Shown: positions 1 through 10,835, numbered from the stretch's first letter. The stretch: DNA of 64,000 nt from Henckelia pumila (GCF_033568475.1 NC_133123.1:6687001-6751000); one strand, 5' to 3'. A program made the numbers and translations. The notes: generated by a model not told the origin, from the letters alone.

Positions 1-195
1 GGAGAGGCATCAAAGTACAAGAATTCAGTCGAAGCATTTGTTCAAATCATCAAGAATGAGGGGATTCATTCACTTTACAAGGGGTTTGGAGCATGCCTTC
101 TTTGTATGGTTCCGGTGTATTTAGTCAGGACAGGGCATGACAAACTGGAAAAGAAACCTTTTGGGACTATATCAGTGGTGATAGGGACAAAATAA
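1..195 (+). pseudogene. ADP/ATP carrier-like C-terminal fragment
   Basis: Frame 1 is open from the window edge to TAA at 193-195. It reads like the third repeat of a mitochondrial carrier: a KYKNSVEAFVQIIKNEG stretch followed by SLYKGFGA, which matches the matrix helix and K-G-x-G-A turn of ADP/ATP translocases. After that the last transmembrane helix is poorly kept, with CLLCMVPVYLVRTGHDKLEK where a small-residue-rich helix is expected. A carrier of this family exchanges nucleotides across the inner mitochondrial membrane. The 5' part lies outside the window, so it may be a real last exon or a decayed copy. The poor final helix makes a fragment or pseudogene more likely. Family call fairly firm, functional state unknown. 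Confidence 0.5.
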
Positions 196-790
196 AAGTA
201 ATACTCTCTACATACTATATGTGGAGTAAATAACAAAATTTTGATCATAGCAAATTTCCTGATGCAACCACCAAATCCCTGCCCTTTGGAAATACCGTAG
301 AAAATTTTAAGTACTTTGTAACGTCGAAGATCACGAGTGATCGAGTTGCTTTCTCTGGTGGAGGAGCTGTCTTTTTCTGTTTCCACTTGAATTAGATAAG
401 AAAGTTACATATTAGAAATGAAATTTATGTCAATTTCTTTTTCTTTTTTTCAACTCAATCAAATTCAGCAGCGTACTCATGCAAAACTGATGAATTCAGC
501 TGAAGCAGTACTTATCAGTTCAAAATGGTCAGCAGCACAATCAAATGTCGAGAAAATGGTAAAAACATAATCATATTGGTTGCCATTACTAATGGTAAAA
601 TGTCCCTATTATTGGTAGTTGTAACAAGCAAGAGGGCAGCCAAACAATTCACCGAATGAAAATCTCTCGAATTTCATGTATAAATGAAGGTATCTCCCAA
701 CTAAATTTTCGAGCCATTTACGTGACAATTGGTTTTGTTGATGTTTCAACTTGATGCTACTGAAAAAGGTAGATGAATAAACCTCAGCAT
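196..790. other. intergenic, no gene seen
   Basis: AT-rich sequence between the carrier fragment and the LRX-like gene. I see only short unsupported open frames and no repeat of note. Confidence 0.5.
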
Positions 791-799
791 GCATATATA
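791..799 (+). promoter_or_regulatory. probable TATA box of the LRX-like gene
   Basis: The string CATATATAG lies about 65-73 bases upstream of the first ATG at 864, a usual plant TATA-to-ATG spacing for a short leader. Inferred from position and sequence only. Confidence 0.45.
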
Positions 800-863
800 G
801 CACATAGAAGACCATACGAGGAAGGAAAATCTTGCTAAACAATAACAATTTTCTTGAATTTCC

Positions 864-2066
864 ATGCACATGGCCTCCTACTTTCCATCCCTCTTCCTAT
901 TCCATGTCCTACTCCCCTTGCTGCTAATTCACCCATCTTTCAACTACAGAGCCGCCAAGATCGGTCATATCGCCACCACAAATCACCACCACGACCACCA
1001 TATTCCCAAAAACTCCACAACAAACCGCAGGCTTCAAAAAGCCTACATCGCCCTTCAAGCTTGGAAACAAGTTATTTACTCAGATCCCTTAAACTTCACC
1101 TCCAACTGGAATGGACCCTCAGTATGCAACTACACTGGTGTCTACTGTGCACCATTTCCCAACACCACCACCCAAACCGTTGCTGGAATCGACCTTAACC
1201 ATGCTGACATAGCCGGCTACCTACCTGAAGAACTCGGCCTTCTCACCGACCTAGCCTTGATCCATTTAAACAGCAACCGGTTCTGTGGAATCATCCCACA
1301 ATCTTTATCGAACCTCACCTTACTCTTTGAACTAGACCTCAGTAACAACAGATTCGTAGGACCTTTCCCTTCTGTCGTCCTATCTCTACCTACTCTAAAA
1401 TACCTGGATATTCGTTACAACGAGTTTGAAGGCCAGGTGCCACCTCAACTCTTGAACATAAACCTGGATGCCATATTTATCAACAACAATAGATTCACTT
1501 CTTTGATCCCACAAAATATAGGCACAACTCTTGCTTCTGTCATAGTTTTTGCTAACAACAAATTCACAGGCTGCATCCCACCAGGCATAGCCAAATTCGC
1601 CAACACTCTGGAAGAACTATTGCTGAGCAACACGAGCTTAACAGGTTGCATACCGAATGAGGTGGGATATCTTTACAAGCTAAGAGTTCTTGACGTGAGC
1701 TTCAATCAATTAGTTGGTTCAATACCATATGACATTGCTGGTTTATCGAAACTGGAGATTCTAAACTTAGCCCACAACAAGCTAAGTGGAGCTCTACCTG
1801 AGGGAATATGTGTCTTGCCTAGTTTGACAAATCTTACATTCTCGTACAACTTTGTGTGTGAAGAAGAGGGAACATGTTCGAACTTAACAAGAAAAGGGTT
1901 CTCGTTCGATGATCGTCGAAACTGTCTGCCGAAAAGGCCATTGCAGAGGAGCAAGAAGGAATGTGATGTAGTTCTGAATAAGCCCGTTAACTGCTCTCAG
2001 AATGGCTGTGGCGGCTCTGCTAGTAGTTATAGTTATGCCGCGGTATCTTCAACTCCTCCACCTTGA
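864..2066 (+). CDS. LRX/PEX-type leucine-rich repeat protein lacking the extensin domain
   Basis: Single-exon ORF of 400 residues. A hydrophobic signal peptide (about residues 4-24) is followed by a His-rich spacer and the LRRNT region with WNGPSVCNYTGVYC (about 85-100). Roughly nine to ten plant-type LRRs follow, with NxFxGxIPxxL-like repeats, then the family's Cys-rich cap (FVCEEEGTC, DRRNCLP, QRSKKEC, PVNC, NGCGG). Leucine-rich repeat extensins are apoplastic proteins that bind RALF peptides through the LRR part and attach to the wall through a Ser-Pro-rich C-terminus. Here the protein ends in SSTPPP and TGA, exactly where the extensin repeats normally begin, so it should be a soluble, non-anchored form. 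Several N-glycosylation sequons occur. ATG codons lie at 864 and 870 and either could start. Family call strong; whether the short end is ancestral or a truncation is not settled. Confidence 0.88.
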   Translation: MHMASYFPSLFLFHVLLPLLLIHPSFNYRAAKIGHIATTNHHHDHHIPKNSTTNRRLQKAYIALQAWKQVIYSDPLNFTSNWNGPSVCNYTGVYCAPFPNTTTQTVAGIDLNHADIAGYLPEELGLLTDLALIHLNSNRFCGIIPQSLSNLTLLFELDLSNNRFVGPFPSVVLSLPTLKYLDIRYNEFEGQVPPQLLNINLDAIFINNNRFTSLIPQNIGTTLASVIVFANNKFTGCIPPGIAKFANTLEELLLSNTSLTGCIPNEVGYLYKLRVLDVSFNQLVGSIPYDIAGLSKLEILNLAHNKLSGALPEGICVLPSLTNLTFSYNFVCEEEGTCSNLTRKGFSFDDRRNCLPKRPLQRSKKECDVVLNKPVNCSQNGCGGSASSYSYAAVSSTPPP

Positions 2067-2649
2067 TTAAACCATCACCTGCATGCATGTTACCATTGGA
2101 ATATCACTTGTATAATGCTCTGTGATTTTTTTTTTCTTTTCTTTTTTTTTTTTTTTCTGGAAGTTTGGAACATGCTCATATATATATGTATCTACTTGTA
2201 TATATATTACCTTATCTTAATGTAATATTCTGTGTTTAATTATATTGCAAGTATTTGATGACCTTTTTCATTGGTTGGTTGGAATTACCTAATACTTAAT
2301 TGTATGGTTTCTTGCTCACGTGCATGTGTCATCCGACTGAAAAAAATTGTCCAATTGGTGTGTCCAATAGGGATTGCTACCGTACTTAGTCACAAATTTT
2401 TAAAATTTTATTAAAGAAAAAATTGAAAAGTGCTTTTTATAAGTTGTTTTAAAAACTACTTTACTTTGCATACTTTAGTTCCGGGATTTACCCAAGTTTA
2501 TTATTAATTTTTTTTGGAAAAAAATTGAAAATATAATCCAGAAATATTGAGACAGGCAGTTTAAGGAATTTCCTTTAAATGATAGGGGGGCGTATTGTAT
2601 TGCTTACAATTATTGGACTATATTCCTAGAAAAAAAATAAAAAATATTG

Positions 2650-2695
<46 letters not shown>

Positions 2696-2759
2696 TATAT
2701 TTAAGATACTCTCACTTTTTTCTAATTATTAATATGCGCGATATTTTCATCATTCACAC
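2067..2759. other. 3' flank of the LRX-like gene and AT-rich intergenic DNA
   Basis: T-rich 3' flank, with no coding signal. It contains a TA dinucleotide run (2652-2693) just before the large inverted-repeat element. Confidence 0.5.
2652..2693. repeat. (TA)n microsatellite
   Basis: Uninterrupted TA dinucleotides, about 21 units. Confidence 0.9.
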
Positions 2760-2927
2760 GAACATATGGGGCTTTTTATTAAAATAATATAAAAGTTAAA
2801 AATACATATACAAATACAACATTTTTAAAAAGTTGATCAAAATATTGCAATCCGGGACTTACTGTCCCGGATTCGTCAGACTTTCTGCCACCATAGCAGA
2901 AATTCTGACACATATAAATATATATAT

Positions 2928-3119
2928 TGTATATATATTGTTTCGGTTGGATTCGAAATGAGTGTATTTTAAAAAATACAAAAATTAATTTTATTTTTAA
3001 TTCAAATTTTAAAATATTTAATTTGTATATATATTGTTTCGGTTAGATTCGAAATGAGTGTTTTTTAAAAAATATAAAAATTAATTTTATTTTTAATTCA
3101 AATTTTAAAATATTTAATT
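2928..3119. repeat. 96-bp tandem duplication private to the left arm
   Basis: The segment starting TGTATATATATTGTTTCGGT occurs at 2928 and again at 3024 with few differences. The right arm has one copy, which accounts for most of the length difference between the arms. Confidence 0.8.
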
Positions 3120-4129
3120 AATTTAAATAAAATAATATATGTGTTTCAAATTAATAATCGAGATAATAGATAACCAAATCAAATTATCCTCACACGAAGA
3201 TAATAGTTATATTTAAATTGACATAATTGTTAAATTTTTATTGTTTGGATATATCTACAATAAAAAATTTTATTTTTATTATTTTATTATATCTATTGTT
3301 TAATGAATTCAGATAGATAATTACAAAAATATAATTTTTTGTTGAAATTATTATAGTTTCAAACAACTCATTAGTTTTATAATTTTTATATTATTTAAAA
3401 AAATCCAGCTATCTAGTCCTATTTTATTTCACTAAAAAAAATATTGTATATAGATCGAAATATATACAACACGGTCGGATTTATTTTTATAATTTTTGAA
3501 TTTTTATATTATTATTTTAAAAAAATTCATTGTTATTATAGAGAGAAGAAACAAGCCGGTCTTGTTTTATGTATTTCGATTTATATACAATATTTTGTTT
3601 TTAGTGGAATAAAATAGAATTAGATGATTATATTTTTTAAAATAATATAAAAAATTATAAAACTAATGCTTTGAAACTATAATACTTCGAAAACTATCAA
3701 ATTTTTGTAATTTTTGTTTTTTGGTCAATAAATGATTGGTTGACCCAAAAAAATTGACTATAACAAGACATGTTAAACTAGTCGATTATTTTTTAATTAA
3801 ATATATAAAAATAGAATCCATTTGTATTCAGTAAACAATAGATATAATAAAATTATAAAAATAAATTTTTTTATTGTAGATATATCCAAACAATAAAAAT
3901 TTAACAATTTAAGTGCAACCATGTCAAATTAAATATAACTATTATCTTCGTGTGAATATAATATGATTTTGTTATCTATTATTTCGATTATTAATTTGAA
4001 ACACATATATTATCTTATTTAAATTCAATAAATATTTTAAAATTTGAATTAAAAATAAAATTAATTTTTGCATTTTTTAGAAACACTCATTTCGAATCCA
4101 AAACAATATATATAAATATAAATATATAG

Positions 4130-4906
4130 AAATATTCTTGAAGCCACATTTCCTTGAGATCCCTTTTCGCTGCTCTTCGTACACTCTCTCTTGAAGTGCC
4201 CTTTACCATCACATTTAAAGTAGTAAATATTCTTCTTCTTACTTTTTGAATTTGATCTACCATATATGTGGTTCCCACTGGAGTCACGCTCCGTCAATCT
4301 TCCTCTCGTCATCGATAAAGCCTCTGCTTGCTTCGACGTTGACAACCTATCTTTCTTGTTCCTTCGACGACTCTCTTCTCCAAGAACCGCAGTTAAGACG
4401 TCGTCAAAATTTAAATTATCCGAAAGAACATTGTTGGTAACATTGATGATGAGCTGATCGTATTAATCTGGTAGACTCTAAAGTAGAAGCTCCGCGCGTT
4501 CTTTTTTTCTCTATTTTATGCCCCATATAGGTGAGCCGGGAAAATAGAGTATTCAGTGTATTGATATGGTCGGTCATCGATGAGGATTCCGTCATCCGAA
4601 GAGTATAAAGCTTTCTCTTTAGGAAAATTTTTTTGTGTAGAGACTTGACCTCGTACAGTTTTGCCAGAGTATCCCTAATAAGTTTTGCATTATTTATTTC
4701 AGAGATACTTGACAAAACTTCATCCGATATAGCCAAGTGCAAATTGGCAAAAACATTGTGATTCATCTCATTCCACTTTTGATCGTCCGTGACGTCCGCC
4801 GATCTATCTCCAATAGCTGCCAAGCAACGCTCCTTTGTTAGAATTGCTTGCACCTTCAATTTCCACTGCTCCCATTGAAATTTTCTATCTCGTACTTTGC
4901 CGTCAT
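4130..4906 (-). pseudogene. copia gag fragment, left arm
   Basis: Gag-like reading on the minus strand starting with MTAKYEIENFNGS at 4906. A small deletion then shifts frame before WKLKVQAILTKERCLAAIGD, a UBN2/copia gag core. A further shift lies near 4500. At about 4160-4210 a zinc knuckle reads YFKCDGKGHFKREC, with the first Cys of C-x2-C-x4-H-x4-C replaced by Tyr. After the knuckle the copia sequence stops and AT-rich palindromic DNA follows; no protease or integrase is present. It is the inverted partner of 15443-16176, and the two copies carry different lesions, so they have diverged independently. Confidence 0.8.
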
Positions 4907-5022
4907 CTTGACTACAAGAATCCTGCCTTATAAAATCTTCAAAAAATCTTTTTTGATGTGGAAGATCAGACAAAGCTGCAACCACAGAGCATACTCAGAA
5001 TTTTAAAAAATTTTATGCCAAG

Positions 5023-5034
5023 GCTCTGATACCA
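5023..5034 (-). other. copia primer-binding site, left arm
   Basis: On the minus strand this reads TGGTATCAGAGC, the 12 bases complementary to the 3' end of initiator tRNA-Met used by plant copia elements. It lies two bases from the LTR end. Confidence 0.85.
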
Positions 5035-5036
5035 CT

Positions 5037-5517
5037 TGTTGGTCACATGTGCGGCATTACGAGATAGAAACTATGTAAATTGAAGAATAAAATAGACATC
5101 GAGATTTACGTGGAAAACCCCTAAAAATTATTAGGGTAAAAACCACGGGTAAAACCAAAAGATTCCACTATAATATTTGGAGAATTACAACCTCTCTCTG
5201 TGTTTTCAAAGAGACACTTACTCTCTTAATACAAGAGAAAATCTATCTAAAAAATATATAAAAATAACTAGGAAAAGAAGAAATGCACTCAAGAACAGAA
5301 GAATTTTTGAGGCTGAGGGATGCAGAAACCTATGGACGATGCATCTATTTATAGATGCATTTTTCTTGTCTGAACGCATGAAAGAGTGTTGTTTCCGTTT
5401 CAAAGTAATCAACCCACCTTTATTGAATAAATAAAAGAAACGTGTACCATCTTTGAATATTTCACCATCCATTTGTTGACACATTCCACCCACATTCTTT
5501 GACCTTTCAACCCGACA
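5037..5517 (-). mobile_element. copia LTR, left arm
   Basis: 481 bp, bounded by TG and CA, beginning TGTCGGGTTG and ending GACCAACA on the minus strand. The 479-bp LTR at 14833-15311 is its inverted copy. No second LTR in the same orientation was found, so this is a partial element. Confidence 0.75.
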
Positions 5518-5543
5518 GATTTATCATGTCTAAGGGCATCCAC

Positions 5544-5665
5544 AGTGGGAGCTCTTTCGAGCTCCCACTATCCCACGTGGAGCAATTGAAAAAGCTTCTC
5601 CCATAGTGGGAGAAGCTTTTTCAATTGTCAGACAAAGGGCGCTCTGACTGTTCAGAGCGCCCTTT
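5544..5665. repeat. three consecutive perfect hairpins at the Harbinger left end
   Basis: Stem 1 is 11 bp (5544-5554 with 5559-5569, loop 4). Stem 2 is 21 bp (5583-5603 with 5607-5627, loop 3). Stem 3 is 14 bp (5634-5647 with 5652-5665, loop 4). All are perfect. Confidence 0.95.
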
Positions 5666-5877
5666 GCATTTTACTTTTTTTTATTAATTATTTAATAATA
5701 TATATTATTACCGTTAATATGTATATACATATACATATATTTATTTATTTGTTTGTCTGTCTTGTTTTTTTTTTTAATTTTTAGACCGTTGTTTTTTTGT
5801 TTTTATTGTTGAATTTTTGTTAATTTTTTATAATATTTTAATTAAATTAGCCGTTGAAGTATTTCCTATAAATACAC

Positions 5878-7247
5878 ATGAAGTTTTCTAATTCTCACTC
5901 ATCTTATAATTCTTTTTTGTATTTACATTTATTTAGAATGTCTCAAAATCCAAATTCCTCTAGGAGATCTATTTTGCATAGTTTCTGGAAAAATGAATTA
6001 CAAGTAAATGAGAAAGATGAATTAGATCAAATGACATTGATGCTACTCGAGCATGAAGAAATGATGCTTCAGCTACATGAAAGTTCTTCCAGTGGAACAC
6101 AAAGGAGAAGGTATTTCAATCGAGAACGTGAAAGCGGGCACGATCGCCTCTTCCATGATTACTTCTCTGATGAGCCAGTATATCCCGATGATATATTTCG
6201 ACGCCGATTCCGAATGCGAAGAGAATTATTTCTTCGCATAGTCAATGCTTTGCAAAATCATTCAGAATATTTTCAATTGAGGAGAGATGCAACGGGAAGA
6301 AAAGGTTTGTCACCACTTCAAAAATATACCACAGTTATCCGTCAATTGTCCTATGGAGCCCCTGCCGATCATTATGATAAGTATCTACGGGTTGCCGAAA
6401 CAACTTCCATAGAATGTTTGTTCAACTTCTGTCGATGTGTGATTGAAGTATTTGGGGACACATATTTGAGAAGACCCAACAATAGTGATATCCAACGTTT
6501 GCTTGAAATACACGAACAAAGACACGGTTTTCCTGGAATATTGGGTAGTCTTGATTGTATGCATTGGGAATGGAGAAATTGTCCAGTGGCGTGGAAAGGC
6601 CAGTTTACTCGAGGCGATCATGGCGTTCCAACAATTGTGCTTGAAGCGGTTGCATCGGCGGACTTGTGGATATGACATGCATTTTTTGGGATCGCAGGTT
6701 CGCGTAATGATATCAATGTGCTTAACGAATCACCTTTGTTCAATACTGTCTTACAGGGAAATGCACCACATGTAAATTTCATGGTGAATGGGTCACAATA
6801 TACAAAAGGATACTATATAACCGATGGGATTTATCCCGAAGGGCAACTTTTGTCAAGAGTTTTCCATGTCCTGAGGATCCCAAAAGAAAGATGTTCAAAG
6901 AAAGACAGGAATCTGCAAGAAAAGATGTTGAACGAGCATTTGGAGTGCTCCAATCTCGTTGGGCAATGATCAGAGATCCGGGACGATTTTGGTACAAGAA
7001 TAACTTGAGAGATATAATATATACATGCATTATATTGCACAATATGATTATTGAAGATGAAGGAGATGCAACACTCAATTGGTTAGACGATGAAGGAAAT
7101 CCACCAGCACAGATATTTCAAGGATCTACCCAAGAATTTCAAGAATACCTTCGAAGAAATAGCGAGTTACGTGATAGCCAAGTGCATCATCAACTTCGAG
7201 CGGACTTGGTTGAGCATATCTGGGCACATCACGATATCAATCCGTAA
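5878..7247 (+). pseudogene. Harbinger transposase (DDE_Tnp_4), disrupted
   Basis: Begins MKFSNSHSS at 5878, or more likely MSQNPNSSRRS at 5938. An N-terminal helix-rich region includes FRMRRELFLRIVNAL. The DDE nuclease core shows the first Asp in ILGSLDCMHWEW, the second in GSRNDINVLNES and the Glu in VERAFGVLQSRW. Two lesions are visible. TGA at 6673-6675 stands where the family has Trp (LWI-stop-HAFFGIAG). A one-base loss near 6840 moves the frame after GIYPE, and the rest is read in another frame to the TAA at 7245. It would excise and insert Harbinger DNA at TWA sites with the Myb partner encoded downstream. Family assignment secure; not functional as it stands. Confidence 0.88.
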
Positions 7248-7702
7248 AACAAGCATATATTATGTATGTTTTGGTTGTTTTTAATATTTCTTTAATTTTC
7301 ACATGTCGTAGTATCTATTGGTATATTATGTAAACGAAATTTTAATTATTATTATTAACGTTAAATATATGTTATTATATATTATATATTGCACATACAC
7401 TTTCCCACCATTTCTTTCTTCTTCTTTTGTTTTTGTCTTTTTTTGTGTCAATTATTGTGTCCGTAACTCTTTTTTTTTGTTGAGATAATATATTTTATAT
7501 TATTTAATATTATATATATATATATACGTTATGCAGACACATGTGCTACATTTTGTTTCTTTTGTTTTTATTATCTGCATGTATAGTTAAAAAATATATA
7601 AAATTGATTTGTCGATAAAATTTTCCTATAAATACACAAAACATTGTCATTCAATTCTGTAACACACAAAATCACTAGAATCACTCCATCAATTTATCGG
7701 AA
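7248..7702. other. spacer between the two Harbinger genes
   Basis: AT-rich, no ORF. A short AT-rich promoter-like stretch with CCTATAAATACAC at 7624 precedes the second gene; an almost identical string precedes the transposase at 5866, which suggests matched promoters. Confidence 0.5.
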
Positions 7703-8923
7703 ATGGATGCAAATTTTTTTGGGTCTTTCGGAAACTCTGTGAATTCTGATGCCGAAAAAAATACATCAGAAAATTATCAAAGTCGTCCTAATAGCCAATT
7801 TATTGCTCCATCACAATACCCTCACAATATTCAAAATATTTCACAATATCCGCTTAATTTTCAAAGTTCTCAAAGTTTGCCTACTTTTCCGAGCAATGTT
7901 CGCCCTCAAGCTCCATTTTATGCGTGTCCACCTGAATATTGGCAAGCCATGTGTAGTCAATTTGCAATGTCAGCCCCTACTTATTCATTTTCTCCACAAC
8001 AACCACCGGTCATACCTTCAAATGAATCAAGGAATACAGATGCATACAAAGAACCCGCAACACCATCCTCGATTCCAGGTTCTCAATTTCCAACTTTTTC
8101 AACACAACTAGGACTCGACAACATTGTTTTCGATAAAGAACATGAAATGGATGGAAAACGAGCACCTTGGTCAGTTGATGAAGACAAGCTCTTTGCAAGG
8201 TCATGGGTCACTATTAGCACCGACCCAATTATCGGTAATGACCAGAAAGATCATGCATTCTGGAAACGAATTACAAACTACTACAACAAACATCGCGCTA
8301 CCGGATCTAAGGAGAGAGACTGGAAGAAGGTAAAATCACATTTCTATTTATTTCATCCTTTGGTGAATGAGTTTTCTGGTGTATACAATAATTTATACAA
8401 TAATCGTCCAAGCGGATGGAGCGATGAGGATGTACTTGTCAAAGCTCATGAAATTTGAAAGACAAATCATAACAGTAAGCCTTTCAAATATGAACATGTA
8501 TGGAGAATTCTTAGAGAGTATGAAAAATATGCTCCACAACATCGTCATGCTAATAAGAAGGCTCGAACCTCTGAGTCGGAGGGACATACAACCTCATCCA
8601 ATTCGGATACGAGCGTTGACGTAGATGACTGTGAAGTTCGTCTTCGTCCAATAAGACAGAAAGCTGCAAAAAGGAAGGGCAAAATGAAAGCTGTAAATGC
8701 CGAAAAATGGGAAGAGAAAATGGACTTTAGGTGGCAAAAGTTGGAAGAACTTCACATCGAGAAAATAGAACTTCAAAAAAATGAAGTGGCGACTCGAGAG
8801 GCTGAGACACTTCATAAGGATTATGAAATCCTTATGAAAGATACTAATGACATGACACCGGAACAACTTAACATACATCTCAAAATATGCGCAAAGTTTA
8901 AAAGGAAGCATGAAATAGAGTAG
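7703..8923 (+). pseudogene. Harbinger Myb/SANT-like accessory protein, one nonsense codon
   Basis: MDANFFGSFGN starts a Gln/Ser/Pro-rich N-terminal half. A trihelix Myb/SANT-like DNA-binding region follows, with RAPWSVDEDKLFARSWVTIS, DHAFWKRITNYY and KERDWKKVKSHF. An in-frame TGA at 8456-8458 lies in KAHEI-stop-KTNHNSKPF, where Trp is expected. Beyond it the same frame stays open through KYEHVWRILREYEKY and a basic, then coiled-coil NAM-associated C-terminus ending at the stop at 8921-8923. In this superfamily the Myb-like protein takes the transposase to the nucleus and to the subterminal repeats. Total about 406 codons. Broken only by that single codon. Confidence 0.87.
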
Positions 8924-10616
8924 ATGTATTTTAGTTATTTTTAATCTTGGTTCTAATTTATGTATCTCTTATTATCTACTGAAGCATTATGTAATCTAAA
9001 TTTTAATTATTAATTAATGTTGAATATTTTCACTATCATATATGGAATATTATGAACTATTTGTAATAAATAAATATATAAAATAAATTGCTAGTTATTT
9101 TTTTAACATAAAAATCTGTATGTAACGTTACAAAATTTTGAAATTGAATTTAAATTATATATTTTTTTATTAATTAAATTATTAAATATTTATAAAAAAT
9201 ATATTTATTTTCTTTAACTATAAAAAAATTCACAAGTTCATTAATAAAATTAAACTATTTATATAAATTATGTATATATAAATATGTAAAATAAATTGGT
9301 TGTTGATATATTTGAATTGAGTGTGGGATCCATAAAAAAGTTGTTTGAGTTTTTTGTTATAGTGGAGAGTTGAATGAGATTTTTGATTTTTGATGTGGCG
9401 GAGTGGAAACCACAAAAGAATGGTGATGGGGGTCGTGGATGAAAATTTCTTTTAAAAATGGATAGATTGTTGGTGAAGATATTGTGATAAAGCTAGGTGT
9501 TGAAAAAAATCGATGTATTGAGTAAAAATATTTGATGAAATCTTTTAATTTTTCCTCCAAAATATTAACCAGCGTTAATTATGGAATTGAGAAATAAAAA
9601 GAGAAACTCAATTACAAAATTAAAAAACAAAATAACAAGTGTTAATTTTTCAATTGGTTAGGGCATAGCCCATACTGTAGCATCGAATCACCCAATAATA
9701 CGGACACAAGTTCAAGCTCTAACGTGTCACGTGACACCACTCTTTGCCACATAACAAATTTATTTGGTTCGTGTAAAGCACGCACTACAATCGACCTAGT
9801 ACCCCCTTCTGAAGGCGCATAAAAAGCAGTGATATTATTAATAATAACTCTAAGTACCCCCCCCCCCCTTTGGACCTACTCTGCCATATAAAGCAGCAGA
9901 GATATTAATAGAATATTTGTTCTATGTTAATATTTTTTCCACACATGAGTATAAAACAATAATATTAAAATTTTTGTACAGTTGATGTTTTACTTTCTAA
10001 ATTAATATTATTATTTATAATTAAATTTTATTTATTTATATGAAATTAAATATATGTGAAGCTGTGAGTTGTCAAATTATCATTAATTATTTTTGTAAAA
10101 AAACTCGAGAGTCGACCATTGAATTTAAATCCTCTCACTCCCTTTGTCTCCTTCCCTTTCTCACTCGTCCCTTTGTCATGATTTTCCTTCTGGCTATCGT
10201 ACCACTGTCTTTGCCTTCTTAGTAGCTGCGCGCTCCACTATCGCTTGACCGCTCCCTGCCTAGAAAAAGACGACATGAGATGCGGTCAACTACACTACCA
10301 AACCAACCTTGTATATATATATATATATATATGTAATCATATTTCTAAAGTGTCATTGACTCATTGCTATTGTTTTATCTTTTTAAAAATGATATTGGTG
10401 AGTTACCTAGAAACTAATATAAAAAAAATAAGCGTAAAAGAATTAGTAATAACATACAGAAAAATGCAGATTTTTGTGCATTCAAAAATCATCAACTCGT
10501 CATTTACACGTTGGGTAGAGCTAATGAGAGGAAATATATATATATATAATGACTTTTCAGCTGTCCAACAATATTTTTTCATCTCGTCCCCGACCACTAT
10601 ATATAGATATAGAGTA
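8924..10616. other. Harbinger 3' part and AT-rich filler
   Basis: No gene supported. A poly-C run lies near 9860. A partial copy of the snap-back MITE left end occurs at about 10556-10600 (CAGCTGTCCAACAAT and CTCGTCCCCGACCAC). Short TA runs lie at 10313-10332. Confidence 0.5.
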
Positions 10617-10784
10617 ATTCTCAGCTGCCCAACCATTCCTGCCCACCTCGTCCCCGAACACTAAAACCCGATACCGGGTTTTTGTTGTTTTTTTTTTTTA
10701 AAAAAATTCGCATCACTAAAACACGGTACTGGATTTTAGTTGTCGGAGACGAGTTGGGAATCATTGGTTGGGCAGTTGAAAATT
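10617..10784. mobile_element. snap-back MITE, copy A
   Basis: Terminal inverted repeats of the type TTCAGCTGCCCAACCATT with ATTGGTTGGGCAGTTGAA. An inner inverted pair carries CTAAAACCCGATACCGGGTT, so the whole element folds back. It is followed by TA repeats. Related copies: 11719-11879, 11901-12063, 52540-52702. Confidence 0.75.
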
Positions 10785-10835
10785 TATATATATATCCTAT
10801 TATGTTAATTACATTTATTCACTTGTTTCTTGACT

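Larger units (their letters stand above)
2768..5533. repeat. left arm of the large inverted repeat
   Basis: From the outside in: GGGGC terminus, two short hairpins (2851-2871 and 2875-2909), a 96-bp tandem duplication (2928-3023 and 3024-3119) found only in this arm, an AT-rich internal palindrome of about 1.2 kb (about 2936-4120), then a minus-oriented copia fragment (gag, primer site, LTR) and 16 bp of flank. The inverted partner is 14815-17498. Confidence 0.8.
5534..9650 (+). mobile_element. PIF/Harbinger transposon, broken; right end uncertain
   Basis: Two Harbinger-type genes, a DDE transposase and a Myb/SANT partner, lie in the same orientation behind a terminus starting GGGCATCCACAGTGGGAGCT at 5534. 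It is preceded by TAA (5531-5533), the trinucleotide target used by this superfamily. The matching right terminal repeat could not be found, so the end near 9650 is only where coding and element-like sequence fade. Both genes are disrupted, so the element is inactive. Confidence 0.7.

Noticed and set aside
854-1198. Open frame overlapping the LRX-like gene
   Set aside because: Out-of-frame shadow of a well-supported LRR protein.
9650-9700. AGGGCATAGCCCATACTGTAG as the right Harbinger terminus
   Set aside because: It resembles the left end in direct, not inverted, orientation and lacks the GTGGATGCCCTTA expected; right end left open.
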